DNA from: Muribaculaceae bacterium
Lineage (GTDB): Bacteria; Bacteroidota; Bacteroidia; Bacteroidales; Muribaculaceae
DNA: 64,000 bases
Reading direction: 5' to 3'
NCBI GenBank assembly: GCA_014867205.1
Contig: WGUO01000013.1
Span: forward strand, 1 to 64,000
Below the pieces are notes generated by a model that saw only the letters and a program-made list of their open reading frames with translations, had not been told where the DNA came from and did no database searches. How positions within the stretch are numbered: position 1 is the stretch's first letter; each line of letters starts with the position of its first letter. A program made the translations under genes and the position numbers. Positions 1-9,452 of the stretch are shown piece after piece.

Positions 1-170
1 AAATTAGTGCAAATTCAGACGCTGTGCAAATTTTATCCCCAAAAATTATGTTTTACAACATCCTTATCCATACATCTGCCTATGTCTCAGTTAAATCAAT
101 AAATGTTAAAAAGGCTTTAGCAGTGTTAATGCAAATTTCTCAAATCATTTCGATTCCGCCGATAGGGCCA
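1..170. other. Left-edge non-coding stretch
   Basis: AT-rich sequence with no convincing reading frame or clear promoter. It lies beyond the terminator of the acyltransferase gene and probably belongs to the intergenic space of a gene outside the window. Confidence 0.4.
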
Positions 171-171
171 A

Positions 172-207
172 AAACAAAGGTCACCTCCAGAGGCGACCTT
201 GTTTTTC
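172..207 (-). terminator. Intrinsic terminator after the MBOAT gene
   Basis: An inverted repeat (AAGGTCACCTC paired with GAGGCGACCTT, one mismatch) is flanked by A-rich and T-rich arms. On the minus strand it is followed by GTTTTTGG. It sits about 20 bases after the acyltransferase stop and probably ends the mutS2-SGNH-MBOAT transcript. Confidence 0.75.
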
Positions 208-228
208 TAAACCATAAACTTTAAACTC

Positions 229-1728
229 TCAGAACTGGAAGTATATAAATGGAGCCACCTCCTCGGTCATGAACTCTATTACCAATTGCACCACGATAAG
301 GAATGTCAATAGCTTCACTATCCAGGGCGACTTAACAAAGATATACTGCATCCGGTCGGCCCACTTCTGCGGCACGAAATGAAATATCATCAGTGCTATC
401 ATCATGATGCACCACACCATGCGAACCTCGAAGAACTGAGGTATCTGATTCCAGCGGAAATCAACAAATATATTCTGAATGATAAGCACAGAGTCCTCGA
501 ACGAGGCAGCCCTGAAGAAAACCCACAGCAAAGACACATATACGAACGTTATGGCCCAGAACAGTAACGTCGTCAGCCAATTGTCAGGGATTTTCTGAAG
601 CACTGGTTTGCAGGCCTTGTGTACTGCAAGCCCGACACCATGCATAGCGCCCCAGAAAACAAACTTCCATGCAGCGCCGTGCCAAAGTCCCCCGATAAGC
701 ATAGTCAGGAAATTGTTCACATAAGTCCTGAAGGTGCCCTTTCGGTTGCCTCCAAGAGGTATATACACATAATCTCTTAACCCTGAGGAGAGCGAGATAT
801 GCCATCTCCGCCAGAATTCAGTCAGGTTACGACTCTGATAGGGGGAATCGAAGTTGATGCCGAGTTTGAAACCCATTATCAACGCAAGTCCGATTGCCAT
901 GTCGCTATAGCCAGAGAAGTCGCAGTAGATCTGCATTGTATAGCCAAGCACACCCATCAGAGTCTGCACTCCGGTATAAAGAGCCGGATCATTGAATATC
1001 AAATCATTATATTGAGCGATATAATCTGCTATAACGGCTTTCTTGATTATACCGACTATAATCAGCCATAATCCGCCCCATATTTCGTCGGATGTGGCCC
1101 GCTGATTCTGCTCCAACTGCGGCAGAAAATAGTCGGCACGCACTATGGGTCCGGCCACAAGTGCCGGGAAGAATGATAAGAAAAAGATGTAGTCAAGCCA
1201 TGTGCGCGTCGGGCTTATCTTCCGTTTATACACATCCACCACATAGCTGATTGACTGGAAGGTATAGAACGAAATACCGACAGGCAATACAATGTCAAGC
1301 GGCTGGAAATTACCCTCGACCATCGCATTCCAGTTCCACAGAAAGAAATTGGCATACTTGAAATATCCGAGAATCGACAGCGAGAGCGCAATTGAGAACC
1401 ACATGAGTGTCAGACGTGCGCCACGGCTTCTCAACCTGTACATCCACCTCGAGACAAGCCAGTCGACAAGCGATGTGGCCATGAGCATGAGGAAAAAGAG
1501 CCCGCTCGACTTATAATAGAAGTAAAGGGAGAATGCCACCACGAAGAGCGACATCTGCAGTTTGCTGCGCTTCAGCAAAGCATAAATAGGCAAAAACACC
1601 AGAAACAGCATCCAGAAGACTCCGCTCGAGAACAACATTGGAGCCGACGGATCGTAGAGAAACATGCCGGTGAAATTCTCAATCACCGTATCGTCTATCT
1701 CCGGAAAGTGTACAGACATCAGATTCAT
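229..1728 (-). CDS. MBOAT family membrane O-acyltransferase (AlgI-like)
   Basis: This polytopic protein of 499 residues belongs to the membrane-bound O-acyltransferase family, which carries acyl groups across the inner membrane for transfer to polysaccharide or peptidoglycan. The AlgI/PatA signature is visible: a YCDFSGYSDMAIG segment, then WRRWHISLS and LRDYVYIPLGG, and GGLWHGAAW with the family's conserved histidine, roughly residues 270-350. Many hydrophobic stretches match the usual eleven or so membrane spans. The gene starts two bases after the stop of an SGNH hydrolase gene, the typical partner that completes acyl transfer in the periplasm. The acyl acceptor cannot be read from sequence; alginate is unlikely because no alginate genes are near. 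Confidence 0.9.
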   Translation of the reverse strand: MNLMSVHFPEIDDTVIENFTGMFLYDPSAPMLFSSGVFWMLFLVFLPIYALLKRSKLQMSLFVVAFSLYFYYKSSGLFFLMLMATSLVDWLVSRWMYRLRSRGARLTLMWFSIALSLSILGYFKYANFFLWNWNAMVEGNFQPLDIVLPVGISFYTFQSISYVVDVYKRKISPTRTWLDYIFFLSFFPALVAGPIVRADYFLPQLEQNQRATSDEIWGGLWLIIVGIIKKAVIADYIAQYNDLIFNDPALYTGVQTLMGVLGYTMQIYCDFSGYSDMAIGLALIMGFKLGINFDSPYQSRNLTEFWRRWHISLSSGLRDYVYIPLGGNRKGTFRTYVNNFLTMLIGGLWHGAAWKFVFWGAMHGVGLAVHKACKPVLQKIPDNWLTTLLFWAITFVYVSLLWVFFRAASFEDSVLIIQNIFVDFRWNQIPQFFEVRMVWCIMMIALMIFHFVPQKWADRMQYIFVKSPWIVKLLTFLIVVQLVIEFMTEEVAPFIYFQF

Positions 1729-1730
1729 CG

Positions 1731-2516
1731 CTATTTATTAAGTGCCTTTAGGAAAACAATGTGAGGATTGACCTTGCCGATAGAATCAGACGGGACATCG
1801 GCCACGAAGGGATGTGACGACTTCGGCAGCCACCTCATGATGCTGTCGATCCAATAGGCCGACGACTCGCGCGTGGGATGTATATGGTCAGCCTTGCGCT
1901 TGAACTCCATTCCGGCTGAGCGGAAGAAACTGCCCGGGCGACACGTCTTCTCCAAAAGATCATTGATACCTCCATCCTCCTTCCAGTTCGGAGGACCGAT
2001 CCACACATACGGCACCGTGTCTATCACCGCAAGTATCTTGTTGATATAAGGAAGTCTCGTCTCCGGATTCTTGATATACAGCTCATTGCTGCCGAGAGAT
2101 ATAAAAATCTGAGTCGGCTTGAACTTGTCGATATAATAAGCTAGCGTGTCATGGTCGGCCCATATCTTTGTATTGCTTGAGTCCCAGTTTACAGAATTAA
2201 TGGTATGACCGTTCTGTCTTGCATACTGGGCGAGACGCAGGGCAAGATTAAATGTCATCGAGTCCCCGAATATGAAGATGGACTGAGGCGTCGAGTCGGT
2301 GCGGAGCTCAACCGGCACTGACAATATCGAGTCAATCGCATTACTTACCGAATCCTCAGTCTCTGAAGCCTCGGTCTTGGTGAGCAGGTCGGCTATCGGT
2401 GCCTTGCGGAGAGTTTTGCCACCGATTATCAAATCATCTGAAAATGCTATAAACAGGATTGCACAGAGGGCCACGGCAAGCAGCAGCCACAATGCAGTGT
2501 AGGTGTTCCGAAACAT
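1731..2516 (-). CDS. Membrane-anchored SGNH/GDSL hydrolase, partner of the MBOAT protein
   Basis: The protein has 261 residues. One N-terminal membrane segment (about residues 8-27) is followed by a periplasmic SGNH-type domain. Visible blocks are FIFGDSMT (nucleophile serine, about residue 85), SLGSNELY (block III) and DHIHPT (block V, catalytic Asp and His). Such proteins act with MBOAT acyltransferases, as AlgJ/AlgX and PatB do, to place or remove acetyl groups on envelope polymers. It lies 11 bases after mutS2 and 2 bases before the MBOAT gene, so the three are probably cotranscribed. The exact substrate is unknown. Confidence 0.8.
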   Translation of the reverse strand: MFRNTYTALWLLLAVALCAILFIAFSDDLIIGGKTLRKAPIADLLTKTEASETEDSVSNAIDSILSVPVELRTDSTPQSIFIFGDSMTFNLALRLAQYARQNGHTINSVNWDSSNTKIWADHDTLAYYIDKFKPTQIFISLGSNELYIKNPETRLPYINKILAVIDTVPYVWIGPPNWKEDGGINDLLEKTCRPGSFFRSAGMEFKRKADHIHPTRESSAYWIDSIMRWLPKSSHPFVADVPSDSIGKVNPHIVFLKALNK

Positions 2517-2527
2517 TTCTGTAAATA

Positions 2528-4990
2528 CTAAGCGAGATCAACAACAGTTATTCCAGCCCCTCCGAAACGTATATCCTCGTCATCAAACGACTCGACTGCC
2601 GGATTTGCCTTAAGCTGCTGTCTTATCAAAGTCTTTAATATGCCATGGCCGGTGCCGTGGAGTATTCTGACACGTCCGGCGTTGAATTGGATTGCATCAT
2701 CAAGAAAATATGTAACGGCCTGGATAGCCTCGTCAGCCCGCATGCCGCGTACATCTATCTCATTATTAAAGTTCAACTGGCGGCGACGGCTGTCGTCAGA
2801 AGTGGCCTGACTGACTGTCGTGGCCGTGGAGAGAGCCGACGCCTTGGGCCGCGATGTCGTTGTCAGGCGTGAGACCTCTACGATTGTCCTTAATGCGCCA
2901 AATGCCACCTCAGCCTTTTTGCCGTTTATCGAAAGCACCTGACCAGCCGTCGTGCCCCCGTCAAGCTTGACGAAGTCGCCTACGGACACCTCCTTGACAA
3001 CAGGCTCCACCGGCTTTGCAACCGGAGCCTTTGCCTTCTTGCTCTTATGCTTCAGCTGCTTGATGGGATGGTTCTCCTCACTCTCAGTCGCATTTTCCGC
3101 CGATTCAGTGTATTCCTTAAGTTCCTGACGCAGTTTCCGGGTCTTTTCCTTCTCGGCCTGTGCCCTGCGAATCTCAAGTATGGTCCTCTCAATACGGGCG
3201 TTCGCCTCCGACAATATCTCCTTCGCCTCCTTGCGGGCATCGTCAAGTATGGCGCGCCGCTGTGACTTCAGGTCGCCGGCCACCTCCTCATATTTCGAGA
3301 GCAGATTGTCAAGCCTGTTCTCCTTCTCTCTGATATTCTGGCGCTTATTGGCCCAGTATTTTCTATCGCGGGCTATGTCTGACAGATACTTGTCAAGACT
3401 GACATACTCCTCTCCCACTATTCTCTTGGCCTCGTCGATAACGTCAGCCGGAAGTCCCATCTTATGGGCTATGTCTATGGCAAACGAACTCCCGGGATTG
3501 CCTATTGACAACTGGAACGTCGGCTCAAGATGGGCACGGTCATACAGCATGGCGCCATTGACAAACCCCGAGGCCGAGTCCGCGAAGGTCTTAAGATTCT
3601 GGTAATGAGTGGTTACCACTCCATAGCATCGCGACTTGCCAAGTTTCTCAAGAATGGCCTGCGCCATGGCTCCTCCGATCTGAGGCTCCGTACCCGAACC
3701 CATCTCGTCGGCAAGAAGCAGAGTGCGGCTGTCGGAATGCTGCAGAAAGAAGCGCATGTTGCGCAGATGCGATGAATAAGTGGATAGATCATTCTCAAAC
3801 GACTGCTCATCGCCTATGTCAATGAAAAGGCGCTTGAAAAAGCCCATGTGCGAATTGTCGTAAAGAGTCGGAAGAATGCCGCACTGCATCATATACTGCA
3901 CTGCTGCGACAGTCTTGAGACATACTGACTTACCGCCGGCATTCGGACCGGAGATAATCAGAATTCTCTTATCTTCATCAAGGTGTATGTTCAATGGCAC
4001 CACCTCGCGGCCATGCTGCCTGAGTGAGAGGTAAAGGGAGGGATGAACCGCATGATACCACTCAAGTTCCGCCTTATTTTCTATATGCGGCATACAGGCA
4101 CCAAGATCAATGGCAATTGCTGCTTTCGCGCCTATGAAATCAAGCAGTCCCAGAATGCGGCAACTCTCTGTTATATCGTCGGTGTGAGGACGGATCGCAT
4201 CGGCAATACCTATAAGAATCGCCGTCTCCTCGCGCTTTTCCTCCATCTCGAGTTCCCGCAGCCTGTTCCCGGCCTCGACTACCTCGGCTGGCTCAATGAA
4301 GACAGTCTTGCCGGTGGAACTCTCGTCATGCACTATGCCATTCAGCTGTCGCTTCATGCCGGCTGCAACGGGTATCACAAGCCGCCCGTCGCGAATCGAG
4401 GGCGATGCATCCTTCTCCACCACCCCGGCGGCTATCGCGGCATCCATCACTCTGCGCATAGCGCGCTGCATTGACCCGCTGGCCCTCCTTATCGACTGTC
4501 TGATCTCATACAGTCCCGGCGACGCGTTGTCTTTTATCTCTCCGAACTTATTGACAGCATTCGTGATAATTCGAATTAAGTCAGGAAACTGCGCCAACGG
4601 CGCTATAACCTCGCATAGATCCGGGAACAGCGATGCATTAGAATTCTCCTCATGCTGAGAATCAAAAAAAGCCTGTATCTCGCCAAAAGAAAGAAGCATC
4701 TGCATAAGTTTATACAGACGCTCGGCACTCATAAACGAATTCTGCGCCCTGATCTCAGTGAGATATGGTACGACATCATGTGCCGAGGGAGCAGGATAGG
4801 GCAAAGCGCGCGAACGGATTTCCACCATCTCCCGCACACACCGGAGTGAATGCATCACCGCATCAAAATCAGTAGAAAATGCAAGTCTGTCGACCTCCTC
4901 GCGTCCCAGCCGGCTGCTGCATGACTGCGATAGAAGACGACGTATATTGTCAAAGCCTATCTTAGACTCGAAATCTTCAGGATAAATCAT
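2528..4990 (-). CDS. mutS2: Endonuclease MutS2
   Basis: At 820 residues this is a full-length MutS2, a MutS relative that lacks the mismatch-recognition domain and is linked to suppression of recombination and rescue of collided ribosomes. The ATPase core shows Walker A GPNAGGKS (about residue 345) and LLLADEMGSGTEP (Walker B and signature). A charged coiled-coil follows (about 520-660). The C-terminal Smr nuclease domain has EIDVRGMRADEA and RILHGTGHGILK (about 740-815). The start codon is 55 bases or so downstream of a good TAAATTTG promoter element. The downstream neighbours are envelope acylation genes with no obvious functional link. Confidence 0.96.
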   Translation of the reverse strand: MIYPEDFESKIGFDNIRRLLSQSCSSRLGREEVDRLAFSTDFDAVMHSLRCVREMVEIRSRALPYPAPSAHDVVPYLTEIRAQNSFMSAERLYKLMQMLLSFGEIQAFFDSQHEENSNASLFPDLCEVIAPLAQFPDLIRIITNAVNKFGEIKDNASPGLYEIRQSIRRASGSMQRAMRRVMDAAIAAGVVEKDASPSIRDGRLVIPVAAGMKRQLNGIVHDESSTGKTVFIEPAEVVEAGNRLRELEMEEKREETAILIGIADAIRPHTDDITESCRILGLLDFIGAKAAIAIDLGACMPHIENKAELEWYHAVHPSLYLSLRQHGREVVPLNIHLDEDKRILIISGPNAGGKSVCLKTVAAVQYMMQCGILPTLYDNSHMGFFKRLFIDIGDEQSFENDLSTYSSHLRNMRFFLQHSDSRTLLLADEMGSGTEPQIGGAMAQAILEKLGKSRCYGVVTTHYQNLKTFADSASGFVNGAMLYDRAHLEPTFQLSIGNPGSSFAIDIAHKMGLPADVIDEAKRIVGEEYVSLDKYLSDIARDRKYWANKRQNIREKENRLDNLLSKYEEVAGDLKSQRRAILDDARKEAKEILSEANARIERTILEIRRAQAEKEKTRKLRQELKEYTESAENATESEENHPIKQLKHKSKKAKAPVAKPVEPVVKEVSVGDFVKLDGGTTAGQVLSINGKKAEVAFGALRTIVEVSRLTTTSRPKASALSTATTVSQATSDDSRRRQLNFNNEIDVRGMRADEAIQAVTYFLDDAIQFNAGRVRILHGTGHGILKTLIRQQLKANPAVESFDDEDIRFGGAGITVVDLA

Positions 4991-5048
4991 TATTCTCTTT
5001 TGAAACCCCGGATTTAATCATATGCACCTTGGGGTCATAAACAGACCG

Positions 5049-5056
5049 CAAATTTA
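5049..5056 (-). promoter_or_regulatory. Promoter -7 box for mutS2
   Basis: The minus strand reads TAAATTTG, an exact TAnnTTTG match. Transcription would start near 5045, giving a leader of about 55 nt. Confidence 0.6.
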
Positions 5057-5085
5057 CGAAAAAAAATCCAAGTCTCAAAAGAGTT

Positions 5086-6228
5086 TCAGACCGGAAGCAC
5101 CAATAATGGCACATCCCTGTCAAAAAGAATGCGGTGAGCAAGGGTCGGCCTGAAGAAACGGCTCAGAGCACTCGTTTTCTTATTCGGCACAATCATAAGC
5201 TGAATGTCCTCATCATCAAATAGACGCCTTACCCTGTCATCGAATTTGCCGCTCGCAAGTCTGGGAGTATGGAAACGTGCTGTCGGAAATGAATTGTTGA
5301 GGAACTCGCGTAACTCCTCGAGTTTTCTCTCCGCACCGGCCACAGGTCGGTCGCTGGCCGGGAGCAGGTACAGGTCGCACGACGGATAGTCGAACATACG
5401 CATGAGTCCGCGTATCGTCACCACATCGAAATTTGTCATAGTGCAGAACATGGCAATTCGCTTGACCTCCTCGATGCCACCCGGAGCATAATGATCGGGG
5501 ACAGTAAATACCGGCACTCGGCATGAGTCAATGACCTCGGCCGTCACACTGCCAACCAGGTCTGCCTCTTTCTTATTGATTCCCCTTGTGGCCATCACGA
5601 CCATGAGGGGATTGTTCTGCTTGCAGTATTCCTGAATCACCTGCTCGGGAATACCCTCAAGCAGCGTGGTCGAGAACTTGAGTTTAGCCACTGTGCCCTC
5701 ATTCTGGGCTCGCTCTACCTGCCTCTTGAATTTTGACAGTTGCTCAGATGCCACCTTACGCAGGTCAGCCACCTCGATAGCCTCCGTCTCCGTATCATCA
5801 TCCATTACATCATCATAGGGCTCGGCCGGGTTGAAGACCGGCGTGATGTATGAGTGCATTATGATCGGCTCTACATTAAACTTCTCGGCAAAATAGAAAC
5901 CCACCTTGACAGCGACGATGCTCGCCGGTGAAAAATCGACGGGAATGAGCAGATTTCTGCCCAGTCCCGTCATTTTGATCAGTGCAAGTGGCGACGTTGA
6001 CAGGTCGCCACTCTCAAGTATCTTCAGACCAAGCGCGAGTGAGCTCCCCGGAATGCGAACCTTGACCGGCTTCTCGGCCTGCAGCGAAGCATCTTCTGTC
6101 TCTATGGGCTCTACTGTAACGGATATGCCATGAAACTCCAGAATCTCCTTAAGTCGCCGAGCACGCTCGCCAGTGTGGATCACAAGCGTAACCAATGTTC
6201 CTTCAACTCCCATCGCGCTGTCATTCAT
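5086..6228 (-). CDS. Universal stress protein with an N-terminal DUF2007-like segment
   Basis: The 380-residue protein carries two UspA-like halves. The first (about residues 90-240) starts GRNLLIPVDFSPAS and contains VVMATRGI...GSVTAEVIDSCRVPVFTVP, the usual nucleotide-binding loop and final strand of Usp domains. The second (about 255-380) is weaker. The first 60 residues (TLVTLVIHTGERARRLKEILEFHGI) resemble the short DUF2007 signal-transducer fold; this is a tentative reading. It follows a small HTH protein gene by 11 bases, so the two probably share a transcript. Its role in stress is inferred from the family only. Confidence 0.85.
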   Translation of the reverse strand: MNDSAMGVEGTLVTLVIHTGERARRLKEILEFHGISVTVEPIETEDASLQAEKPVKVRIPGSSLALGLKILESGDLSTSPLALIKMTGLGRNLLIPVDFSPASIVAVKVGFYFAEKFNVEPIIMHSYITPVFNPAEPYDDVMDDDTETEAIEVADLRKVASEQLSKFKRQVERAQNEGTVAKLKFSTTLLEGIPEQVIQEYCKQNNPLMVVMATRGINKKEADLVGSVTAEVIDSCRVPVFTVPDHYAPGGIEEVKRIAMFCTMTNFDVVTIRGLMRMFDYPSCDLYLLPASDRPVAGAERKLEELREFLNNSFPTARFHTPRLASGKFDDRVRRLFDDEDIQLMIVPNKKTSALSRFFRPTLAHRILFDRDVPLLVLPV

Positions 6229-6239
6229 CTTATTGAAGA

Positions 6240-6497
6240 TTATTTTTTGTTCTCCTCCTCGAGAATCTTAAGGGCCATGTCATAGATTGTCGTGTCATCA
6301 AGAACCACGATGCCTCCGTCAGGACCCGGCTCTATATGAAGACCTGCGTTCTTACCAAACTGGTAATTGACGCCTCCGAAATAATTGCGCACTGTCTGAA
6401 CTGTGACGTTGAGTTCGTCAGCGATACGGTGGGTTGAGCCGTCAGGCAAACTGTCTTTAAGACGACGGAGCTCATTAAATGTGATGGTCTTGCTCAT
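6240..6497 (-). CDS. Small HTH DNA-binding protein, Bacteroidales type
   Basis: This 85-residue protein has a clear helix-turn-helix in its first half (ELRRLKDSLPDGSTHRIADELNVTVQTVRNYFGG), the shape used to read DNA, and an acidic C-terminal half (IVVLDDTTIYDMALKILEEE). Similar short proteins are widespread in Bacteroidales and mostly unnamed. It is the first gene of a pair with the universal stress protein 11 bases downstream, so it may control or be co-expressed with the stress gene. The region upstream (6498-6600) has imperfect -7 boxes (TAATTTTTG), none exact. Confidence 0.8.
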   Translation of the reverse strand: MSKTITFNELRRLKDSLPDGSTHRIADELNVTVQTVRNYFGGVNYQFGKNAGLHIEPGPDGGIVVLDDTTIYDMALKILEEENKK

Positions 6498-6711
6498 AAT
6501 TATTGAATTATTAGTTATGTTTGAGTCTTTCGATGGAGAGGAATCGTTTATCTTTTGCTAAATTAGTCAAAAATTACATCTTCACAAAAGATTTTTGCTA
6601 ATTTTTATAGTGTTTTTAAACATATTTGGACCTTTGAACCAAATATTATCATCATTTGTATCGAAATCCGCAGGTTCCAAAAATTGCTCATTCACAGTCC
6701 ACAACCAGACG

Positions 6712-7557
6712 CTACATGTCGACGGGACGGAAATCCGAGGCCGGAAGCCAACCAACAAAATCAGAGTTAAGCCGAACCTTGTACCATCGTGCCCCCTCAT
6801 TTTCATCCCTATTGGCGTCTTCGCCGGCAACGGCCGGGAACGTGTCAAGCACTGTCATACGTGTGCCTCGTGTCAGGGCCACCGGATTTTCCTTGGAACC
6901 GGCCGACGCATCGCTATACAGATGCACTTTACCTCCCGTGACAACTCCCTCATCCGAACGGTATGACGCGGCCATGAAGGAAAACACAAGCGTTATCACA
7001 GATATGCCGAGACACACGAAGCCTCCGAAGAAACCGACCTTGCGCACCAATACCGCGCGGCTGAATACATACAATGCCGCGCATATCACAAACAGTACAA
7101 ATGCCACAGCTGCCCAGACAGCCCATGTGTCGGAAAGATGCTCTCGCATTATATACTCGCGCACGGAGGTGAAGAACGTCGGCGAATCGGCATCAATCGA
7201 AAGTTTCTTACCCTTCAGCTCGGCTCGGTTTGCATCATATACCTTCGATTCTATGTATGCCGCGTTGGCTCTCGCCTTATGGTTCGACGGATCAAGGCGC
7301 AGTGACTTCAGATAGAACACCAGGGCGTTACCGTAATCTCCCCCCTTGGCATAGGCGTTGCCCATGTTGTAGAAGAGTTCCGATGATATACCCTCCCTTT
7401 TCGCCACATCATTATATTGCGCTATCGCCTCGGCATAATCTCCACGGGAATAGGCAGAGTCTGCCTGCTCGACTGTCGCTGCCGACATTACGTCGGAAGA
7501 TATCGCTATCAGTACAGCAACCAATATGTATCTGACTTTACTATATCTCATTTCCAT
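6712..7557 (-). CDS. batE: BatE-like TPR protein with SH3-type C-terminus
   Basis: The 281-residue last gene of the Bat operon encodes a signal peptide (about residues 1-25), TPR repeats (about 30-105, with AYSRGDYAEAIAQYND and LFYNMGNAYAKGGDYGNALVFY), two membrane segments (about 140-190) and a C-terminal SH3-like part ending KVRLNSDFVGWLPASDFR. The arrangement matches BatE of Bacteroides. It is thought to act with the VWA proteins BatA/B and MoxR in an envelope complex; the exact task is unsettled. It follows batD by 20 bases. Confidence 0.85.
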   Translation of the reverse strand: MEMRYSKVRYILVAVLIAISSDVMSAATVEQADSAYSRGDYAEAIAQYNDVAKREGISSELFYNMGNAYAKGGDYGNALVFYLKSLRLDPSNHKARANAAYIESKVYDANRAELKGKKLSIDADSPTFFTSVREYIMREHLSDTWAVWAAVAFVLFVICAALYVFSRAVLVRKVGFFGGFVCLGISVITLVFSFMAASYRSDEGVVTGGKVHLYSDASAGSKENPVALTRGTRMTVLDTFPAVAGEDANRDENEGARWYKVRLNSDFVGWLPASDFRPVDM

Positions 7558-7577
7558 AAGATTTCATTTGCATTTCA

Positions 7578-9404
7578 TCAGTTCTTGAACTCCTTCTCCA
7601 GCCGGTTGATCACCGAGGCAGCCTCGTCATAGGCGTTGCGTATGTTATCCTTGCCCCCGGCCGATGAATACTTGGCAAACTCTACCTCGTCGATTATCTT
7701 GATGAACATATCGATCGACGACTCCGGAATGCCTCTTTCCGTCAATACCTGACGGACATTGTCGCGAAGGAGTTCTGAGGTAGGCATCCGCAGTTTATCG
7801 CCGAGATACCCCCAGAGAGCAACAAGAAGCTCATCATAGAAACTGTCGGCGTCACCCCGCTTCATGGCTGCAGCAGCCTTTCGCAGCCTGCGGCGCGCCA
7901 GCTTGTCGGCCCTCTTTGAATTGAATGCCACCATATCGGCATGCAGGCTCACGTATCTCCTGTAGGCTATCGCACATGCGAGCAGCGCGACCACAGGGAG
8001 AATATACCACAGCCAGTAAACCCAGTCATAGACTAACGGTCTGCGGGAATTGGAGAGTGAATCTCTGCCGACATTCTCAAGCTGGGAGTCAAACTTCAGG
8101 AGATGGCGCGTGGAGTCCTTGGCCGACGCCGCCCCCTTGCCGACATGAACAGAATAGCCCTTTGCAACCGACGTCTCGTATCGCCCGGTCTCCGGATTGA
8201 AGTATACCAGACGTACCTCGGGAATCTTGAAGTCTCCCTCCTCGAGCGGCATGAATGAATAGTCAAACGATACAGATCCGGACACGTTCGAGCTTCCGAC
8301 ATTGATATTCTGCTTGGTGGTCGGTGTGTATATCTCCAGTTCCGGAGGATATAGCGCCGACAGGTCAGGAAGCTGGACATACTTTATGTTGCCCGTTCCC
8401 TCAACTGTATAGACTATAGCTGCGGCCTGGTTTGTCTTGAACTGCTCTGACTTCAGCTGAGAGGATATGCGGAATTTGCCGACCGCGCCCGAGAAATCGG
8501 CAGGTTTAGGTAGCGGCAATGACTTTACATTGACCACAAGATCATTGGGCGTCACATTGAGCTGTAGCGGAGTGCTGAATGACATGTTGCCCCAGAACGC
8601 ATCGTGGTAATACTCCCGGCGGTCTACGGCTATCGTATAAGTGTTGCCCGTGACCTTCAGGTTTCCGGTCATCTGCGGGAAGATGATATAACGCGCTATG
8701 ATTGCAGTGGCATACGTCTTGCCCTGGTATGTCTCGAACGAGAGCGACGATGAGATATCTTTTGATTCCTCCACCACGAAACCGTCGAACTTGGGTGCCG
8801 ATGTGGCGCCGACGAACTTGATTGCATCGTAGGTCGTATAAAGTTTCACCGTGTAGACGAGTGCCTGCTGCTCGTAGGCCGTGGTGCTCGTCACATTGGC
8901 CCTGAGGAAAAGATTCCCGTCACCTTTGCCTATGAAGCGGGGCTTGTCGTCATCACCGGTGCCTGATGCTGGGGCAGATGACGCGCCACTGCCCGACATC
9001 CCCGACGATTCAGCCGGACTCTCCTTGCCGATCGCGTAACGCACCTGATTACTCTTGACACCTCCTACAGTGATCGGGCCATACGTGAATGTGCCCTCCT
9101 TGTTCGCTCTGAGAGTGGCGGTATAGACGGCCTTGTACGACTGAGAGGTCACGCCGTTTACACTTGAGAAACTCGATGACTCGCTCGTCCGGTCGAAATA
9201 CATCAGTTTGCCGCCGCCGACATTCTGCGGCTTCGCAGGCACCCCGTCTGCATTGGTGACCTCTATATTGAGATAGAACATGTCGCCCACTTCTATGCGG
9301 TTCTTGCCGCGCTGTGGCGAGACTGACAACTTTACCGACGCGGCGTCTGACATGCAGATTGCTGTCATCAGTATCGCGAGCAATATGAATATCTTTCTTG
9401 TCAT
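7578..9404 (-). CDS. batD: BatD, envelope protein of the Bat operon
   Basis: A 608-residue protein with a signal peptide (about 1-21), long beta-rich periplasmic region with repeated BatD-type modules, a membrane segment near residue 465 (VYWLWYILPVVALLACAIAY) and a cytoplasmic C-terminal helical part (about 490-608) like that of BatD and DUF4381 proteins. A Ser/Gly-rich stretch lies near residues 130-155. It is encoded between a shorter BatD paralogue and batE. BatD is presumed to be the periplasmic scaffold of the MoxR-VWA complex. The start is the ATG that opens the signal peptide. Confidence 0.9.
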   Translation of the reverse strand: MTRKIFILLAILMTAICMSDAASVKLSVSPQRGKNRIEVGDMFYLNIEVTNADGVPAKPQNVGGGKLMYFDRTSESSSFSSVNGVTSQSYKAVYTATLRANKEGTFTYGPITVGGVKSNQVRYAIGKESPAESSGMSGSGASSAPASGTGDDDKPRFIGKGDGNLFLRANVTSTTAYEQQALVYTVKLYTTYDAIKFVGATSAPKFDGFVVEESKDISSSLSFETYQGKTYATAIIARYIIFPQMTGNLKVTGNTYTIAVDRREYYHDAFWGNMSFSTPLQLNVTPNDLVVNVKSLPLPKPADFSGAVGKFRISSQLKSEQFKTNQAAAIVYTVEGTGNIKYVQLPDLSALYPPELEIYTPTTKQNINVGSSNVSGSVSFDYSFMPLEEGDFKIPEVRLVYFNPETGRYETSVAKGYSVHVGKGAASAKDSTRHLLKFDSQLENVGRDSLSNSRRPLVYDWVYWLWYILPVVALLACAIAYRRYVSLHADMVAFNSKRADKLARRRLRKAAAAMKRGDADSFYDELLVALWGYLGDKLRMPTSELLRDNVRQVLTERGIPESSIDMFIKIIDEVEFAKYSSAGGKDNIRNAYDEAASVINRLEKEFKN

Positions 9405-9452
9405 GACTTGTCTGATTCAAATTTTCCTACGCAAACCCTTAGCGGCACGGCA

